Source: RH-AL1 sp965277735
GTDB taxonomy: Bacteria > Pseudomonadota > Alphaproteobacteria > Rhizobiales > Beijerinckiaceae
NCBI GenBank assembly: GCA_965277735.1
Contig: CBDIDO010000003.1
Span: 2,480,001-2,544,000 of the forward strand
Direction: 5' to 3'
DNA: 64,000 bases
Shown here: one piece after another, positions 1 through 8,281 of the stretch
How the letters are laid out: each line of letters opens with the position of its first letter
Numbering within the stretch: position 1 is the first letter of the stretch
Program-made: the position numbers and the translations under genes
Notes under the pieces: model-generated
Database searches by the model: none
What the model was told of the DNA's origin: nothing
Seen by the model: the letters and a program-made list of their open reading frames with translations, nothing else

Positions 1-794
1 GCTGCAGCGACCAGATGACGGTGGCGGCCGACAGCCTCACCTCGATCGCCACGCAGAGCAGCGGCCGCGCCAGCGAGGTCGTCGCCGCGATCCGCCAGAC
101 GACGTCCAGCGTCAGCGGGGTAGCCATCGCGGTCGAGGATCTGTCCGCCTCGATCCAGGAGGTCGAGCGTCAGGCCGACCAGACCCGCGACATCGTCGTC
201 GAGGCCACTCATCTCGCGACCGAGACTGGCGGCCTGATCCACGGGCTGAACGCCAAGACCGAGGCGATCGACGAGATCATCACGCTCATCCAGAGCATCG
301 CCTCGCAGACCAACATGCTCGCGCTCAACGCGACGATCGAGGCGGCCCGCGCCGGCGAGAGCGGGCGCGGCTTCGCCGTGGTCGCGGCGGAGGTGAAGGC
401 GCTGGCGGAGCAGACGACGGCGGCCTCGCGCCACGTCGCCGATCACATCCGCTCGATCCAGGAGACCACCGCGCGAGCCGTGCAGGCGATCGCGGCGATC
501 GATTCGACGATCTCGAAGGCCGAGCGGTTCAGCGCCGTGATCACGGACGCGGTCGAGCGCCAGGCGGTCACGACGGCAGACATCTCGCGCGGCGCGGCCG
601 ATGCGGCGCGCACGGCGGAGACGGCGGCGGCAAGCATGAAGGTGCTGGCCTCGACGGTCGGCGAGACCGACCAATCCGCCGCGCAGGTGCACCAGTCGGC
701 CACCGATGTCGGCGCGCAGGCTCAGTTGCTGCGCGCCACCATCGACCAGTTCCTGCGCGACGCCGCGGCGATCGAGGGCGCGATCGCCGCCTGA
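1..794 (+). CDS. Methyl-accepting chemotaxis protein, C-terminal signalling domain (5' end outside window)
   Basis: The reading frame is open from the left edge, so the sensor and membrane part is missing. What remains is the cytoplasmic four-helix signalling domain of a chemoreceptor, which couples to CheW and CheA. The conserved hairpin tip is visible around codons 88-130 of the visible part (QTNMLALNATIEAARAGE, then GRGFAVVAAEVKALAEQT). Alanine- and glutamate-rich heptads on either side fit the coiled-coil arms. No other chemotaxis gene lies in the window, so its partners must be elsewhere. The ligand cannot be guessed without the N-terminus. Confidence 0.93.
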   Translation, partial: CSDQMTVAADSLTSIATQSSGRASEVVAAIRQTTSSVSGVAIAVEDLSASIQEVERQADQTRDIVVEATHLATETGGLIHGLNAKTEAIDEIITLIQSIASQTNMLALNATIEAARAGESGRGFAVVAAEVKALAEQTTAASRHVADHIRSIQETTARAVQAIAAIDSTISKAERFSAVITDAVERQAVTTADISRGAADAARTAETAAASMKVLASTVGETDQSAAQVHQSATDVGAQAQLLRATIDQFLRDAAAIEGAIAA

Positions 795-801
795 TCGCGC
801 T

Positions 802-1398
802 CTACTTGGCGGCCGCGTGCAGCTCCTCGACGGCTTCCCAGTTCACCATGTGCTCGAGGAAGGCCTTGAGGTAGTCGGGCCGGCGGTTGCGGTAGTCGAT
901 GTAGTAGGAGTGCTCCCACACGTCGACGCCGAGGATCGGCACGCCGCCGTGGACGAGAGGGTTCTCGCCGTTCGGCGTCTTCATGATCTCGAGCTTGCCG
1001 TCCTTGACCGCGAGCCACGCCCAGCCCGAGCCGAACTGGCCGACACCGGCCGCCACGAAATCCTCGGCGAACTTGTCGTAGGAGCCGAAGGCGTCGGTGA
1101 TCGCCTTCGCGACCGAACCCGGCGGCTTGCCGCCACCGTTCGGCTTCATCCATTTCCAGAACAGCGTGTGGTTGTAGTGCTGCCCGGCGTTGTTGAAGAG
1201 CCCGGCATTCTTGCCGTACGAGCCCTTCACGATCTCCTCCAGCGACTTGCCCTCGAGCCCGCTGCCCTCGAGCAGCTTGTTTCCGGTCGTGACATAGGCC
1301 TGATGATGCTTGTCGTGGTGAAACTCGAGCGTCTCCTTCGACATGTACGGCTGCAGGGCGTCGTACGCGTAGGGCAGCGGCGGTAGTTCGAACGACAT
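802..1398 (-). CDS. sodB: Superoxide dismutase, Fe/Mn type (SodB-like)
   Basis: Converts superoxide to oxygen and hydrogen peroxide; no signal peptide, so cytoplasmic. The 198-residue length is normal for the family. The four metal ligands are in place: His27, His77 in HYNHTLFW, Asp159 and His163 in VDVWEHSYY. The Gly-rich GSGWAWL block is also conserved. Iron rather than manganese is inferred from overall similarity to alphaproteobacterial SodB and is not certain. It converges on the chemoreceptor gene, with only a few bases between the stop codons, and is probably monocistronic. The start ATG at 1398 has an AGGAGCACCTCC stretch just upstream. Confidence 0.95.
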   Translation of the reverse strand: MSFELPPLPYAYDALQPYMSKETLEFHHDKHHQAYVTTGNKLLEGSGLEGKSLEEIVKGSYGKNAGLFNNAGQHYNHTLFWKWMKPNGGGKPPGSVAKAITDAFGSYDKFAEDFVAAGVGQFGSGWAWLAVKDGKLEIMKTPNGENPLVHGGVPILGVDVWEHSYYIDYRNRRPDYLKAFLEHMVNWEAVEELHAAAK

Positions 1399-1627
1399 GG
1401 AGGTGCTCCTCGAAGGCTTTGGGTCGGTTCTTTGCGGTCGGTCAGCGACCGCTCAGCGGCCGCACCGCACCCTACCTAGGAGCCCATGGGCCCAGCGGCA
1501 ACGCCCCGCGTCTTTACCTGGTGGCAAAGCATTTCGTGTTTGATTTTTGCAAGTCGCTCTTTTCCAAGGTAGAAAGTCAGCAGTGAAGCTTCGTTCGGGA
1601 CGAGTCTCTGTCGCTCGCGAGGGTGCG

Positions 1628-2602
1628 ATGGCCCTGATCATGTTGGCGATCGGTGGGCTACTGGCGCTTGTCGGCGTCTACGCCATCGCGAGCGGATTCC
1701 CGATCATCGAGGTCGAGCGCGGCTGGTCGATGGTGATCTCCGGCGCGGTCCTGCTCAGCGGCGGCCTCATCGTCGCGGCCCTCGGCATCGTCGTCCGGAC
1801 GATCAACGGCCTCAAGACCGGGTTCCCGGCTGTCGCCTCCGTCGCTCCCCCTGTCGCGCCCTTGGCGCTGCACGACGAGCCCATGCTGGCGCCACCCGTT
1901 GCCGCCCCCCGCCCGCCCGTCTTCCAGCCGGATCCCGCTGAAGAGCGCGTGCCGGCGTTCGCCGTCGCGTCGCCCGCCGTTCTCGCCGCCGGTGCCGGAT
2001 ATGCCGCCAGCCTCCACGAGCCGGCGCCGCACGCGGCGGAGCCCGAGCCGCATCAGGAGCCGGAGCCCGAGGCGCACGAGCCGATCGATCATGTGCCGGT
2101 CGCCGAGCACGAGCCGGCTGTCCAAGAACCGGCCCCCCAAGAACCGGCCCCCCAAGTACCGCCCGCAATCGAGCCGTTCGGCCAGGCCTGGCACGAGCAG
2201 GATTTCTCGGCGTTCGACCTCGACGCGCCGCACGAGACGGCCGCCGTCCACGCGCCTGAGCCAGCACCCGAGCCGCCGGCCACGCCGCACATCGCGGAGC
2301 CGCTCTTTGCGGAAGTCCCCGCGATCGAGCACCCCGAGATCGAGCACCACGAGCCGGCTGCCCCCGAGCCGGAGCCTGTCGCCGCTCACGTTCCCGAGCC
2401 GGTGCCGGCGGCCGAGCCCGTCGCCGAAGCGCCATCGACCGCCCCCGAGACGCCGCCGGGCGGCCTCTCGGTGATCGGCCGCTACGATTCCGACGGCACG
2501 TCCTACGTCATGTATTCCGACGGCTCGATCGAGGCGCAGTCCGACGCGGGCGTGTTCCGCTTCAACTCGATGGCCGAGCTCAAGGCCTTTATCGAAGGAT
2601 GA
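1628..2602 (+). CDS. Two-helix membrane protein with long Pro/Glu/Ala-rich tail, unknown function
   Basis: The protein begins with two hydrophobic helices (about residues 2-22 and 35-57) joined by a short loop. About 200 residues rich in Pro, Glu, Ala and His follow, with repeated EPxPE/HEPA units, and a compact C-terminal block (GRYDSDGTSYVMYSDGSIEAQ then FRFNSMAELKAFIEG). That C-terminal block, and not the low-complexity linker, looks like the conserved part. I chose the ATG at 1628 because the first helix starts there; the frame is open upstream to 1547. Function is not recognised. It may be a tail-anchored envelope protein whose linker crosses the periplasm or cytoplasm. Confidence 0.75.
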   Translation: MALIMLAIGGLLALVGVYAIASGFPIIEVERGWSMVISGAVLLSGGLIVAALGIVVRTINGLKTGFPAVASVAPPVAPLALHDEPMLAPPVAAPRPPVFQPDPAEERVPAFAVASPAVLAAGAGYAASLHEPAPHAAEPEPHQEPEPEAHEPIDHVPVAEHEPAVQEPAPQEPAPQVPPAIEPFGQAWHEQDFSAFDLDAPHETAAVHAPEPAPEPPATPHIAEPLFAEVPAIEHPEIEHHEPAAPEPEPVAAHVPEPVPAAEPVAEAPSTAPETPPGGLSVIGRYDSDGTSYVMYSDGSIEAQSDAGVFRFNSMAELKAFIEG

Positions 2603-2635
2603 GGCCGGGGCAAGAGCCCGGCCTCAGGCCGATGC

Positions 2636-3277
2636 TTAAGCGTGGCCCGCGAACATCGACAGGCGCGACAGGTCGATCCCAAGACCCGCCACGGCGCGCT
2701 CGTATTTCGAGTCGAGCGCGGTGTCGAAGATGAGCGAGGTGTCGGCCGGCACGTTGAGCCAGCCGTTGTGCTGCATCTCGGCTTCGAGCTGCCCGGCCTG
2801 CCAGCCGGCATAGCCCAGCGCCAGCACCGCGCGGTCCGGCCCCGAGCCGCTGGCGATCGCGCGCAGAATGTCGACGGTGGCGGTCAGCGAGACCATCTGG
2901 TCGATCGGCAGCGTCGAATTGTCGATGAAGAAGTCGTTCGAGTGCAGGACAAACCCGCGCTGGGTCTCGACCGGGCCGCCCTTGAGCACCTGCATCTCGC
3001 CGGCCTTGCCGGGCAGGCGGATCGCCTCGTCCTCGCCGATGACCTCGAGCTGCACGAGCAGGTCGGGAAAGCGGACCTTGCTGGCCGGACGGTTGATGAC
3101 GATCCCCATTGCCCCTTCTTCCGAATGGGCACACAGATAGATCACGGACCGTGCGAAGCGGTCGTCCGCCATGCCGGGCATCGCCACCAGCATCTGCCCG
3201 TCGAGGAAGCCGCCGTGCGAATGAAACAGAGACTTGCTCCGATCGCCCTCCGGCAATTCGCGTCTCGTCTCGATCAT
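2636..3277 (-). CDS. YqgE/AlgH family protein (DUF179)
   Basis: A 213-residue YqgE/AlgH protein, a widespread proteobacterial family of poorly defined cytoplasmic role. Recognisable blocks are the N-terminal GGFLDGQMLVAMPGMADDRF, then EEGAMGIVINRPA, VLKGGPVETQRGFVLH and LALGYAGWQAGQLEAE. The ATG at 3277 gives the usual N-terminus; the frame runs on upstream against the next gene but without family similarity. Divergent from the DsbD-alpha-like gene. The family was once linked to alginate regulation in Pseudomonas, which should not be assumed here. Confidence 0.93.
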   Translation of the reverse strand: MIETRRELPEGDRSKSLFHSHGGFLDGQMLVAMPGMADDRFARSVIYLCAHSEEGAMGIVINRPASKVRFPDLLVQLEVIGEDEAIRLPGKAGEMQVLKGGPVETQRGFVLHSNDFFIDNSTLPIDQMVSLTATVDILRAIASGSGPDRAVLALGYAGWQAGQLEAEMQHNGWLNVPADTSLIFDTALDSKYERAVAGLGIDLSRLSMFAGHA

Positions 3278-3367
3278 GGTCGCGGCCTCACGGTTGCAGT
3301 GGAAGGATCGTCGGCTGGCCTTGTCTTCGTCGGGGGCGACTCGTTCGCCCATGAAGCTACGAAGACA

Positions 3368-4222
3368 TTGAAGCAAAATTCCCTCCACTGGGCTTGCGGC
3401 ATTTGGGCGAATCCTCGGCTTTGGGCCGCTGTGTGCTTTTCCTGCATCGTCTCCTGCGGGCTGGTGGAGCGCGCCAATGCGGCGTCGCCCGATGTCGCCG
3501 GCCAGGCCGAGATGAAGCTTCTGGCGGGGCCGGCGTTGGCCAACGGTATCTATGTCGCCGGGGTTGCGATCACCATGACGCCGGGGTCGCACACGTACTG
3601 GAAGATGCCGGGCGACGCCGGCGTGCCCCCGGTCTTCTCTTTCGCAGGCTCGCGCAACCTGCGCGACGCGAAGGTCGCGTTTCCGGTGCCGCACCGTATC
3701 ACCGAGGCCGGCCTCGACGCCTTCGGCTATCTCGACAAGGTGGTGCTGCCCGTCGAGGTGACGCCGGCCGATCCCGCCCAGGCCGTCGAGCTGCACGTCG
3801 ATGTCAATTACGCGGTCTGCAACACGATCTGCATCCCGGCGCATGGCGCGGCGGTGCTCGCGCTGCAGCCGGGCGCCGCAGGCCCCGGCGTCGCCGCGGT
3901 GGCCGCCGCGCAAGCCGCCGTCCCGGTCGCGGCCACGCCGGGCGAGCAGATCGAGCTTGCGGTGATGCCCGAGGCCGGCGCGGCAAAGCCGACCTGGACA
4001 CTCACCTGGACCGGCACCGGCGCGCCGGACGACGTCTTCGCCGACGCGCCGGAGGGCTATTATTTTGCGACCCGCAGGACGGGCGCCGGCACCTGGCAGG
4101 TCGTCGCCGACCAAGTGCCCGCGACGAAGGCCTGGCCGGTCGCCGTCGCGCTGACGTTGGCGCGCGCGTCGCACAGCCTCGTCGTCACGGAAAAGCTCGA
4201 CAGCGAAAGCGCGACGCGCTAG
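3368..4222 (+). CDS. Exported DsbD alpha-domain-like protein
   Basis: Resembles the N-terminal (alpha) periplasmic domain of the thiol:disulfide interchange protein DsbD but lacks its membrane and thioredoxin-like gamma parts. The cysteine pair sits in a VCNTICIP block (CxxxC), as in DsbD-alpha. A signal peptide is likely: hydrophobic WAAVCFSCIVSCGL and a cleavage site after ERANA. There is no in-frame ATG close to this signal, so the start is probably TTG at 3368 or GTG at 3431. It is followed 35 bases later by a peroxiredoxin gene, which fits a role in thiol redox balance. The electron donor is not encoded here. Confidence 0.75.
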   Translation: MKQNSLHWACGIWANPRLWAAVCFSCIVSCGLVERANAASPDVAGQAEMKLLAGPALANGIYVAGVAITMTPGSHTYWKMPGDAGVPPVFSFAGSRNLRDAKVAFPVPHRITEAGLDAFGYLDKVVLPVEVTPADPAQAVELHVDVNYAVCNTICIPAHGAAVLALQPGAAGPGVAAVAAAQAAVPVAATPGEQIELAVMPEAGAAKPTWTLTWTGTGAPDDVFADAPEGYYFATRRTGAGTWQVVADQVPATKAWPVAVALTLARASHSLVVTEKLDSESATR

Positions 4223-4257
4223 CGCCCAGCCACTCTCTTGAAAGGACCCGACTGCAG

Positions 4258-4740
4258 ATGATCAAGGAAGGCGATATCCTCCCCGACGCCACATTCTTCG
4301 TGCTGACCCCCGATGGGCCGGCGCCGCGCAAGAGCGAGGACATCTTCGCGAAACGCAAGGTCGTGCTCATCGGCGTTCCGGGTGCCTTCACGCCCACCTG
4401 CAGCATGAACCACCTCCCGAGCTTCATCGAGCACGCGGCCGACCTGAAGGCGAAGGGCGTCGACGAGATCTTCGTCACGGGCGTCAACGACGTCTTCGTG
4501 ATGGGCGCCTGGGAGAAGCAGACGAGCGGCGCGGGAAAGGTGACCTATCTCGCCGACGGCAGCGCCAAGTTCGCGCAGGCGATCGGCGCCGAGCTCGACC
4601 TCACCGAGATGGGCCTCGGCATCCGCTCCAAGCGCTACTCGATGATCGTCGAGGACGGCGTCGTGAAGAAGCTCATCGTCGAGCCGAACCCCGGCAAGGC
4701 CGACGAGACCAAGGCCGACAACATCCTAGCTGCGCTCTAG
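4258..4740 (+). CDS. Peroxiredoxin (redoxin/Prx5-type)
   Basis: Thiol peroxidase of 160 residues, the normal size for the Prx5 (type II, glutaredoxin-linked) group. The peroxidatic cysteine lies in the signature GAFTPTCSMNHLPSF (about residues 42-56). The C-terminal half has the usual LGIRSKRYSMIVEDG. The substrate would be hydrogen peroxide or organic hydroperoxides, reduced in the cytoplasm with glutathione/glutaredoxin or thioredoxin. An AAAGGA stretch ten bases upstream of ATG 4258 serves as a ribosome site. Possibly co-transcribed with the DsbD-alpha-like gene. Confidence 0.93.
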   Translation: MIKEGDILPDATFFVLTPDGPAPRKSEDIFAKRKVVLIGVPGAFTPTCSMNHLPSFIEHAADLKAKGVDEIFVTGVNDVFVMGAWEKQTSGAGKVTYLADGSAKFAQAIGAELDLTEMGLGIRSKRYSMIVEDGVVKKLIVEPNPGKADETKADNILAAL

Positions 4741-4744
4741 GACG

Positions 4745-4770
4745 CGCGAGGGCGCCGCGGCGCCCTCGCG
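4745..4770. terminator. Perfect 26-base palindrome between convergent genes
   Basis: cgcgagggcgccg followed by its exact complement forms a 13-bp stem with no loop bases to spare. It lies just after the peroxiredoxin stop and, on the other strand, just after the reconstructed stop of the small gene at 4778. Neither side has a clear T run, so it may act as a stabilising hairpin or a weak bidirectional terminator. Confidence 0.5.
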
Positions 4771-4777
4771 GCTCTCG

Positions 4778-4958
4778 TCACTTTTCGCTGCTGGGCTGGG
4801 GCGCGCGGGACATCTCCTCGAACGCCTCGTCGCACTGGCTCTCCAGCTTTGGTCGAGCCGCTCGCCCTGATCGGCGAGATGAGGTCGCACTGGTGCGCCC
4901 TGTCGTTCACGAAGGGATTCGGGATCCTTGAGGCAGCCTTGCGCGTGCCGTCCGGCAT
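4778..4958 (-). pseudogene. Small 59-residue gene interrupted by a one-base frameshift
   Basis: ATG at 4958 is preceded by a good ribosome site (AGGAGA, nine bases upstream). The first 37 codons read MPDGTRKAASRIPNPFVNDR... ending RASGSTK. The same frame then turns into Arg/Pro-rich shadow sequence and runs through the palindrome at 4745-4770 into the peroxiredoxin stop. If one base is skipped at about 4847, translation continues LESQCDEAFEEMSRAPQPSS-EK and stops at 4778, just before the palindrome. I infer a real short cytoplasmic protein with a frameshift, either a mutation or a sequence error. Family not recognised. Confidence 0.45.
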
Positions 4959-5241
4959 TGGACGAAATCTCCTGGTGAGCAGATGAATCTGGGAGCTGAT
5001 CTCGGAATAGCGAGAGCGGTCACCGTTTTTTCTCTAAATGGCCCCAGGTTCGAAGACAATGTGAAGACCCGAAAAATACGAATTCGTGTTTTTACTCATT
5101 CTAATTTCAAAACGAGCGCTTAGCGTCTTACTGCCGGCACATTTCTCGAAGCATGAGCACGGCGCAGTGGCGCGCCGCCAGATCGGCAACTTTCGCGATT
5201 CAGACACACGCCGCCCGCGTCCGGGCTGTGCGCGTTCCAAC
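4959..5241. other. Intergenic region, locally AT-rich
   Basis: No convincing gene. Bases 5020-5130 are markedly richer in A and T than the surroundings (runs such as tttttctctaaatgg and gtgtttttactcattc), which suggests promoter sequence for the small minus-strand gene at 4958 or remnant non-coding DNA. I see no tRNA-like or repeat structure. Confidence 0.4.
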
Positions 5242-5263
5242 GGGTAGGGCCTGCGCCCTACCC
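5242..5263 (-). terminator. Hairpin overlapping the folD stop codon
   Basis: gggtagggc, a four-base loop, then gccctaccc make a 9-bp perfect stem. It overlaps the folD stop (5258-5260) and lies at the 3' end of the transcript. No T tract follows on the minus strand, so it is a weak or Rho-assisted terminator at best. Confidence 0.45.
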
Positions 5264-6211
5264 CTTCGCGGCGGCGACGCGCTCGGCCGAACGCAGCGTG
5301 TTCGACATCAGCATGGCGATGGTCATCGGGCCGACGCCGCCCGGCACGGGCGTGATCGCGGCGGCATGGCCGACCGCGCCCTTGAAGTCGACGTCGCCGA
5401 CGAGCTTCGTCTTCGGCGTGCCGTCTTCCTTCTTGCCCTCGCCCTCGATGCGGTTGATGCCGACATCGATCACGATCGCGCCCTTCTTGATCCAGTCGCC
5501 CTTCACCATCTCGGGCCGGCCGACCGCCGCCACGACGAGATCGGCGGCGCGCACCACGCCGGCGAGATCCTTGGTGCGCGAATGCGCGACAGTCACCGTC
5601 ATGTTCTTCGAGAGCAGCAGCTGCACCATCGGCTTGCCGACGATGTTGGAGCGGCCGACGATGACCGCGTTCATGCCGTCGAGCTTGACGCCAAGCGCCG
5701 CCGCGGCCTTCTCGACCAGCACGAGCGAGCCGGCCGGCGTGCACGGCACCAGCGCACGCTCGGTCGAGCCGATCGCGAGCAGGCCGACGTTGACCGGGTG
5801 GAAGCCGTCGGCGTCCTTCTCCGGGTTGATCGCCTCGAGCACGAGAGTCGAGTTGACATGCTCCGGCAGCGGCAGCTGCACCAGGATGCCGTGGATCGCG
5901 GGGTCATTGTTGAGCTCGTCGACGAGCTTCAGGATGTCGGCCTCAGAGGTCGAGGCCGGCAGGTCATGCTGCACAGAGTGGAAGCCCGCCTCCTTGGCGG
6001 CCTTGCCCTTGGCCTTGACGTAGACCTGGCTGGCCGCGTTCTCGCCGACCAGCACCACGGCGAGGCCGGGCTTCACGCCCTTGGCCGCGAGCTTCTTGGT
6101 GCGCTCGGTGACTTCGGCCAGCACCTGGCTCGCGGCGACCTTGCCGTCGATGATCGCGCCGCCTTCGCCCTGCCGGATGACCTCGGCGTTATTCTGCTCG
6201 GCGACGCTCAT
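5258..6211 (-). CDS. folD: Bifunctional methylenetetrahydrofolate dehydrogenase/cyclohydrolase
   Basis: FolD oxidises 5,10-methylene-THF with NADP and then hydrolyses methenyl-THF to 10-formyl-THF, feeding purine and formyl-Met synthesis and one-carbon flux. Signatures are YVKAKGKAAKEAG (catalytic Lys region), GILVQLPLPEHVN, the Rossmann segment VIVGRSNIVGKPMVQLLLS and GGVGPMTIAMLMSNTL. I use ATG 6211, which has GAGGAGAGG about nine bases upstream. It gives 317 residues with about 20 extra at the N-terminus compared with the E. coli enzyme. The frame is open further upstream to 6286 but without similarity. Confidence 0.96.
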   Translation of the reverse strand: MSVAEQNNAEVIRQGEGGAIIDGKVAASQVLAEVTERTKKLAAKGVKPGLAVVLVGENAASQVYVKAKGKAAKEAGFHSVQHDLPASTSEADILKLVDELNNDPAIHGILVQLPLPEHVNSTLVLEAINPEKDADGFHPVNVGLLAIGSTERALVPCTPAGSLVLVEKAAAALGVKLDGMNAVIVGRSNIVGKPMVQLLLSKNMTVTVAHSRTKDLAGVVRAADLVVAAVGRPEMVKGDWIKKGAIVIDVGINRIEGEGKKEDGTPKTKLVGDVDFKGAVGHAAAITPVPGGVGPMTIAMLMSNTLRSAERVAAAKG

Positions 6212-6292
6212 GGACGATCCTCTCCTCGGTGGAATTTTTTCGTTGTCTGGTCGACGGTTAGTGTCAGCTTTGCGAAGGGCTGCCAACCCGGA

Positions 6293-7174
6293 TCATCGCA
6301 ACAAAAGATGCGGTTGCGCGAAGGAAAACTTTGCTGTGTGCGACCCGATGGCGCCCGGCGGCAGGTGGCGCATTGCGGGCTTGGCGAAGAGATCGCCCTC
6401 GGCATCGACATAGTCGCCGTGGCCGGTCCACGCCTCGATCGACAGGAAGTGCCCGGCCGGCCGCGACCACAGCGCGGCAAGCGGAAAGTTCTCGAGCGCG
6501 ACCTCGATCGCGGCGCCTGACGTGTGCGCGAAGCGGATGCGGCGGTCGCGCGGCTCCAGGAAACAAAGCGCCTCGGTGGCCATCAACGCCGACGAGAGCG
6601 CGAGGCGCCGCCCGTCGATCGGCACGCGCCGCGTCTCGTGCGTGAACAGGCCGCCCGGCGTGACGATTGGCACCCGCGCCGGCTCGCGTTCGTCGAAGAC
6701 GATCGCATAGTCCTCCATCTCGCCGCCGGCGAAGGGCCAGGCGAAGCCCGGGTGCAGGCCGCAGGCATAGGGCATCGGCCCCACCCCGCGGTTCTCGACC
6801 GTGAGCCGCACCTCGAGCGCCGCGCCAGCGATCGCGTAGGCGACCTCGAGCGTCCAGTCGAACGGGTAAAGCGCACGCGTCGCGTCGTCGCTCGCCAGGC
6901 GCAGCCGGCAGTGCGACTGCCATTGCTCAACCACCTCGAAGGTTTTTTCGCGCGCGAAGCCGTGCAGGCCGAGGGGATAGCGGGTGCCGTCGACGACGAT
7001 GCCGTCGCGGCTCCAGCCGACGACGGGAAACAGGATCGGCGCGGTGTCCGCCCAGATCGCCGGGTCCGGCGTCCAGATGAGCGGCGTGCCGGCCACCGAC
7101 CAGGCGCGCAGCTCGGCGCCGTGCAACGCGATCTCGGCGCGGCCCTCGTCGGCCTCGAGGACGATCGCACTCAT
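6293..7174 (-). CDS. Aldose 1-epimerase family protein
   Basis: A 293-residue galactose-mutarotase-like beta-sandwich protein. Family blocks are IWTPDPAIWADTAPILFPVVG, LHGFAREKTFEV, the catalytic-type His in GLHPGFAWPF and LSIEAWTGHGDYVDAEGD near the C-terminus. This subgroup acts on a sugar or sugar phosphate anomeric centre; the substrate is not known. Its ATG overlaps the stop of the upstream lipid-kinase gene by four bases (ATGA), so the two are translated from one message. Confidence 0.88.
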   Translation of the reverse strand: MSAIVLEADEGRAEIALHGAELRAWSVAGTPLIWTPDPAIWADTAPILFPVVGWSRDGIVVDGTRYPLGLHGFAREKTFEVVEQWQSHCRLRLASDDATRALYPFDWTLEVAYAIAGAALEVRLTVENRGVGPMPYACGLHPGFAWPFAGGEMEDYAIVFDEREPARVPIVTPGGLFTHETRRVPIDGRRLALSSALMATEALCFLEPRDRRIRFAHTSGAAIEVALENFPLAALWSRPAGHFLSIEAWTGHGDYVDAEGDLFAKPAMRHLPPGAIGSHTAKFSFAQPHLLLR

Positions 7175-8076
7175 GCCGGGACCGTGACGAGCGAGCAGGT
7201 CTCCGGCACATAGGCCGAGATCGCCTGCGGTCGCTGCGTGAAGAGCGCCGGCGTCTTGGTCACCAGCTCGCCGTCGGCATTCACAGAGCGCGGCTTGCGG
7301 GTGATGACCTCGAAGCTGAGACCCCGCGCCGTCCGCACCTCGCGGACCGCGCCATGCGCGCCGCGCTTGAAGTGCGGCAGCAGCAGCGCCATCCGCCAGA
7401 CCTGCGAGAACTCGAGCGAATAAAGATCGAGCTGCTGGTCGTCGATGCGCGCGTCGGTCTCGATGATGTTGCCGCCGCCGTAATAGCGCCCGTTGCCGAC
7501 GGCGACCTGCATGGTGCGCACCAAGACCTTCTGCTCGCCGACGAGGAGGGTGGCGTGGAACGGCGCGGCCTCCAGTAGGCAGCGCGCCGCGCTCATCGCG
7601 TAGCTGAGCCGGCCGAAGCGCCGCTTGCCTTCGCGCGTCAGCCGCTTGGCGAGGTCGGCGGCGAGCCCGACGCTGGCGACGTTGAGGAACGGATGGCCGT
7701 TGACCTCGCCGACGTCGACCTTGTGCTCGTAGCCGTCGACGATGATGCGCGCCGCCGCGTCGAGGTCGACGGGCACGCCGATCGAGCGCGCGAAATCGTT
7801 GGCGGTCCCCATCGGCAGCACGCCGAGCGGCAGGCCGGTCTCCATCAGGCCGCGGGCGGCGGCATTCAGCGTGCCGTCGCCACCGCCGAGGATCACGCAA
7901 TCGACGGCATCGCGATGCGCGACGATCGCATCCGAGAGGTCGCCATCGCAGGCGAGCGGCGTCAGGTCGATCCCGCCGCTTTCGAGCCGCGCCCCTGCCC
8001 CGCCGAGGCCGAGCGCGCCGGTCCGGCTCGATTTGTTGATCACCAGCAGCGCGCGGCGTCGCCCTCCCCTCGTCAC
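7171..8076 (-). CDS. Diacylglycerol/sphingolipid kinase-type lipid kinase
   Basis: A 301-residue DAGK-catalytic-domain protein (YegS/BmrU-like). The nucleotide-binding signature GGGDGTLN (about residues 63-70) and the following LPMGTANDFARSIG are intact. YYGGGNIIETDARIDDQQLD is typical of the second lobe. It probably phosphorylates a membrane lipid alcohol at the inner face of the membrane. The start ATG is at 8076. The gene overlaps the aldose-1-epimerase-like gene by four bases, so a shared role in glycolipid or lipid-sugar turnover is possible but only inferred. Confidence 0.9.
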   Translation of the reverse strand: MTRGGRRRALLVINKSSRTGALGLGGAGARLESGGIDLTPLACDGDLSDAIVAHRDAVDCVILGGGDGTLNAAARGLMETGLPLGVLPMGTANDFARSIGVPVDLDAAARIIVDGYEHKVDVGEVNGHPFLNVASVGLAADLAKRLTREGKRRFGRLSYAMSAARCLLEAAPFHATLLVGEQKVLVRTMQVAVGNGRYYGGGNIIETDARIDDQQLDLYSLEFSQVWRMALLLPHFKRGAHGAVREVRTARGLSFEVITRKPRSVNADGELVTKTPALFTQRPQAISAYVPETCSLVTVPA

Positions 8077-8281
8077 CTCCGTGCTCCCCAGGTCTCGAAA
8101 GGCCGCAGGGCCGATCCCGTCGCAGTGTCGCGCGGGCCAAGTTCGAGGTCGAGCCCGATGTGCCCGGCGGGCAACATCACGGCCCCGACATGCAACCTAG
8201 GCCCGTTTGTCATGCACGCCCTTTAAGCCCCGAGCCGACGTCGCGGGGGGCCGAGACGTCACGGTTTGGGGGGCCGGGACG

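Noticed and set aside
706..1386. Long plus-strand ORF opposite sodB
   Set aside because: It is the antisense shadow of a well-supported superoxide dismutase and has typical Arg/Val/Leu-rich shadow composition.
1658..2435. Minus-strand ORFs opposite the Pro/Glu-rich protein
   Set aside because: Arg/Gly/Leu-rich mirror of a low-complexity coding region; no start signal or family features.
3394..4257. N-terminal extension of the peroxiredoxin frame
   Set aside because: The upstream 288 codons are Arg-rich shadow of the DsbD-alpha-like gene; the real start is ATG 4258.
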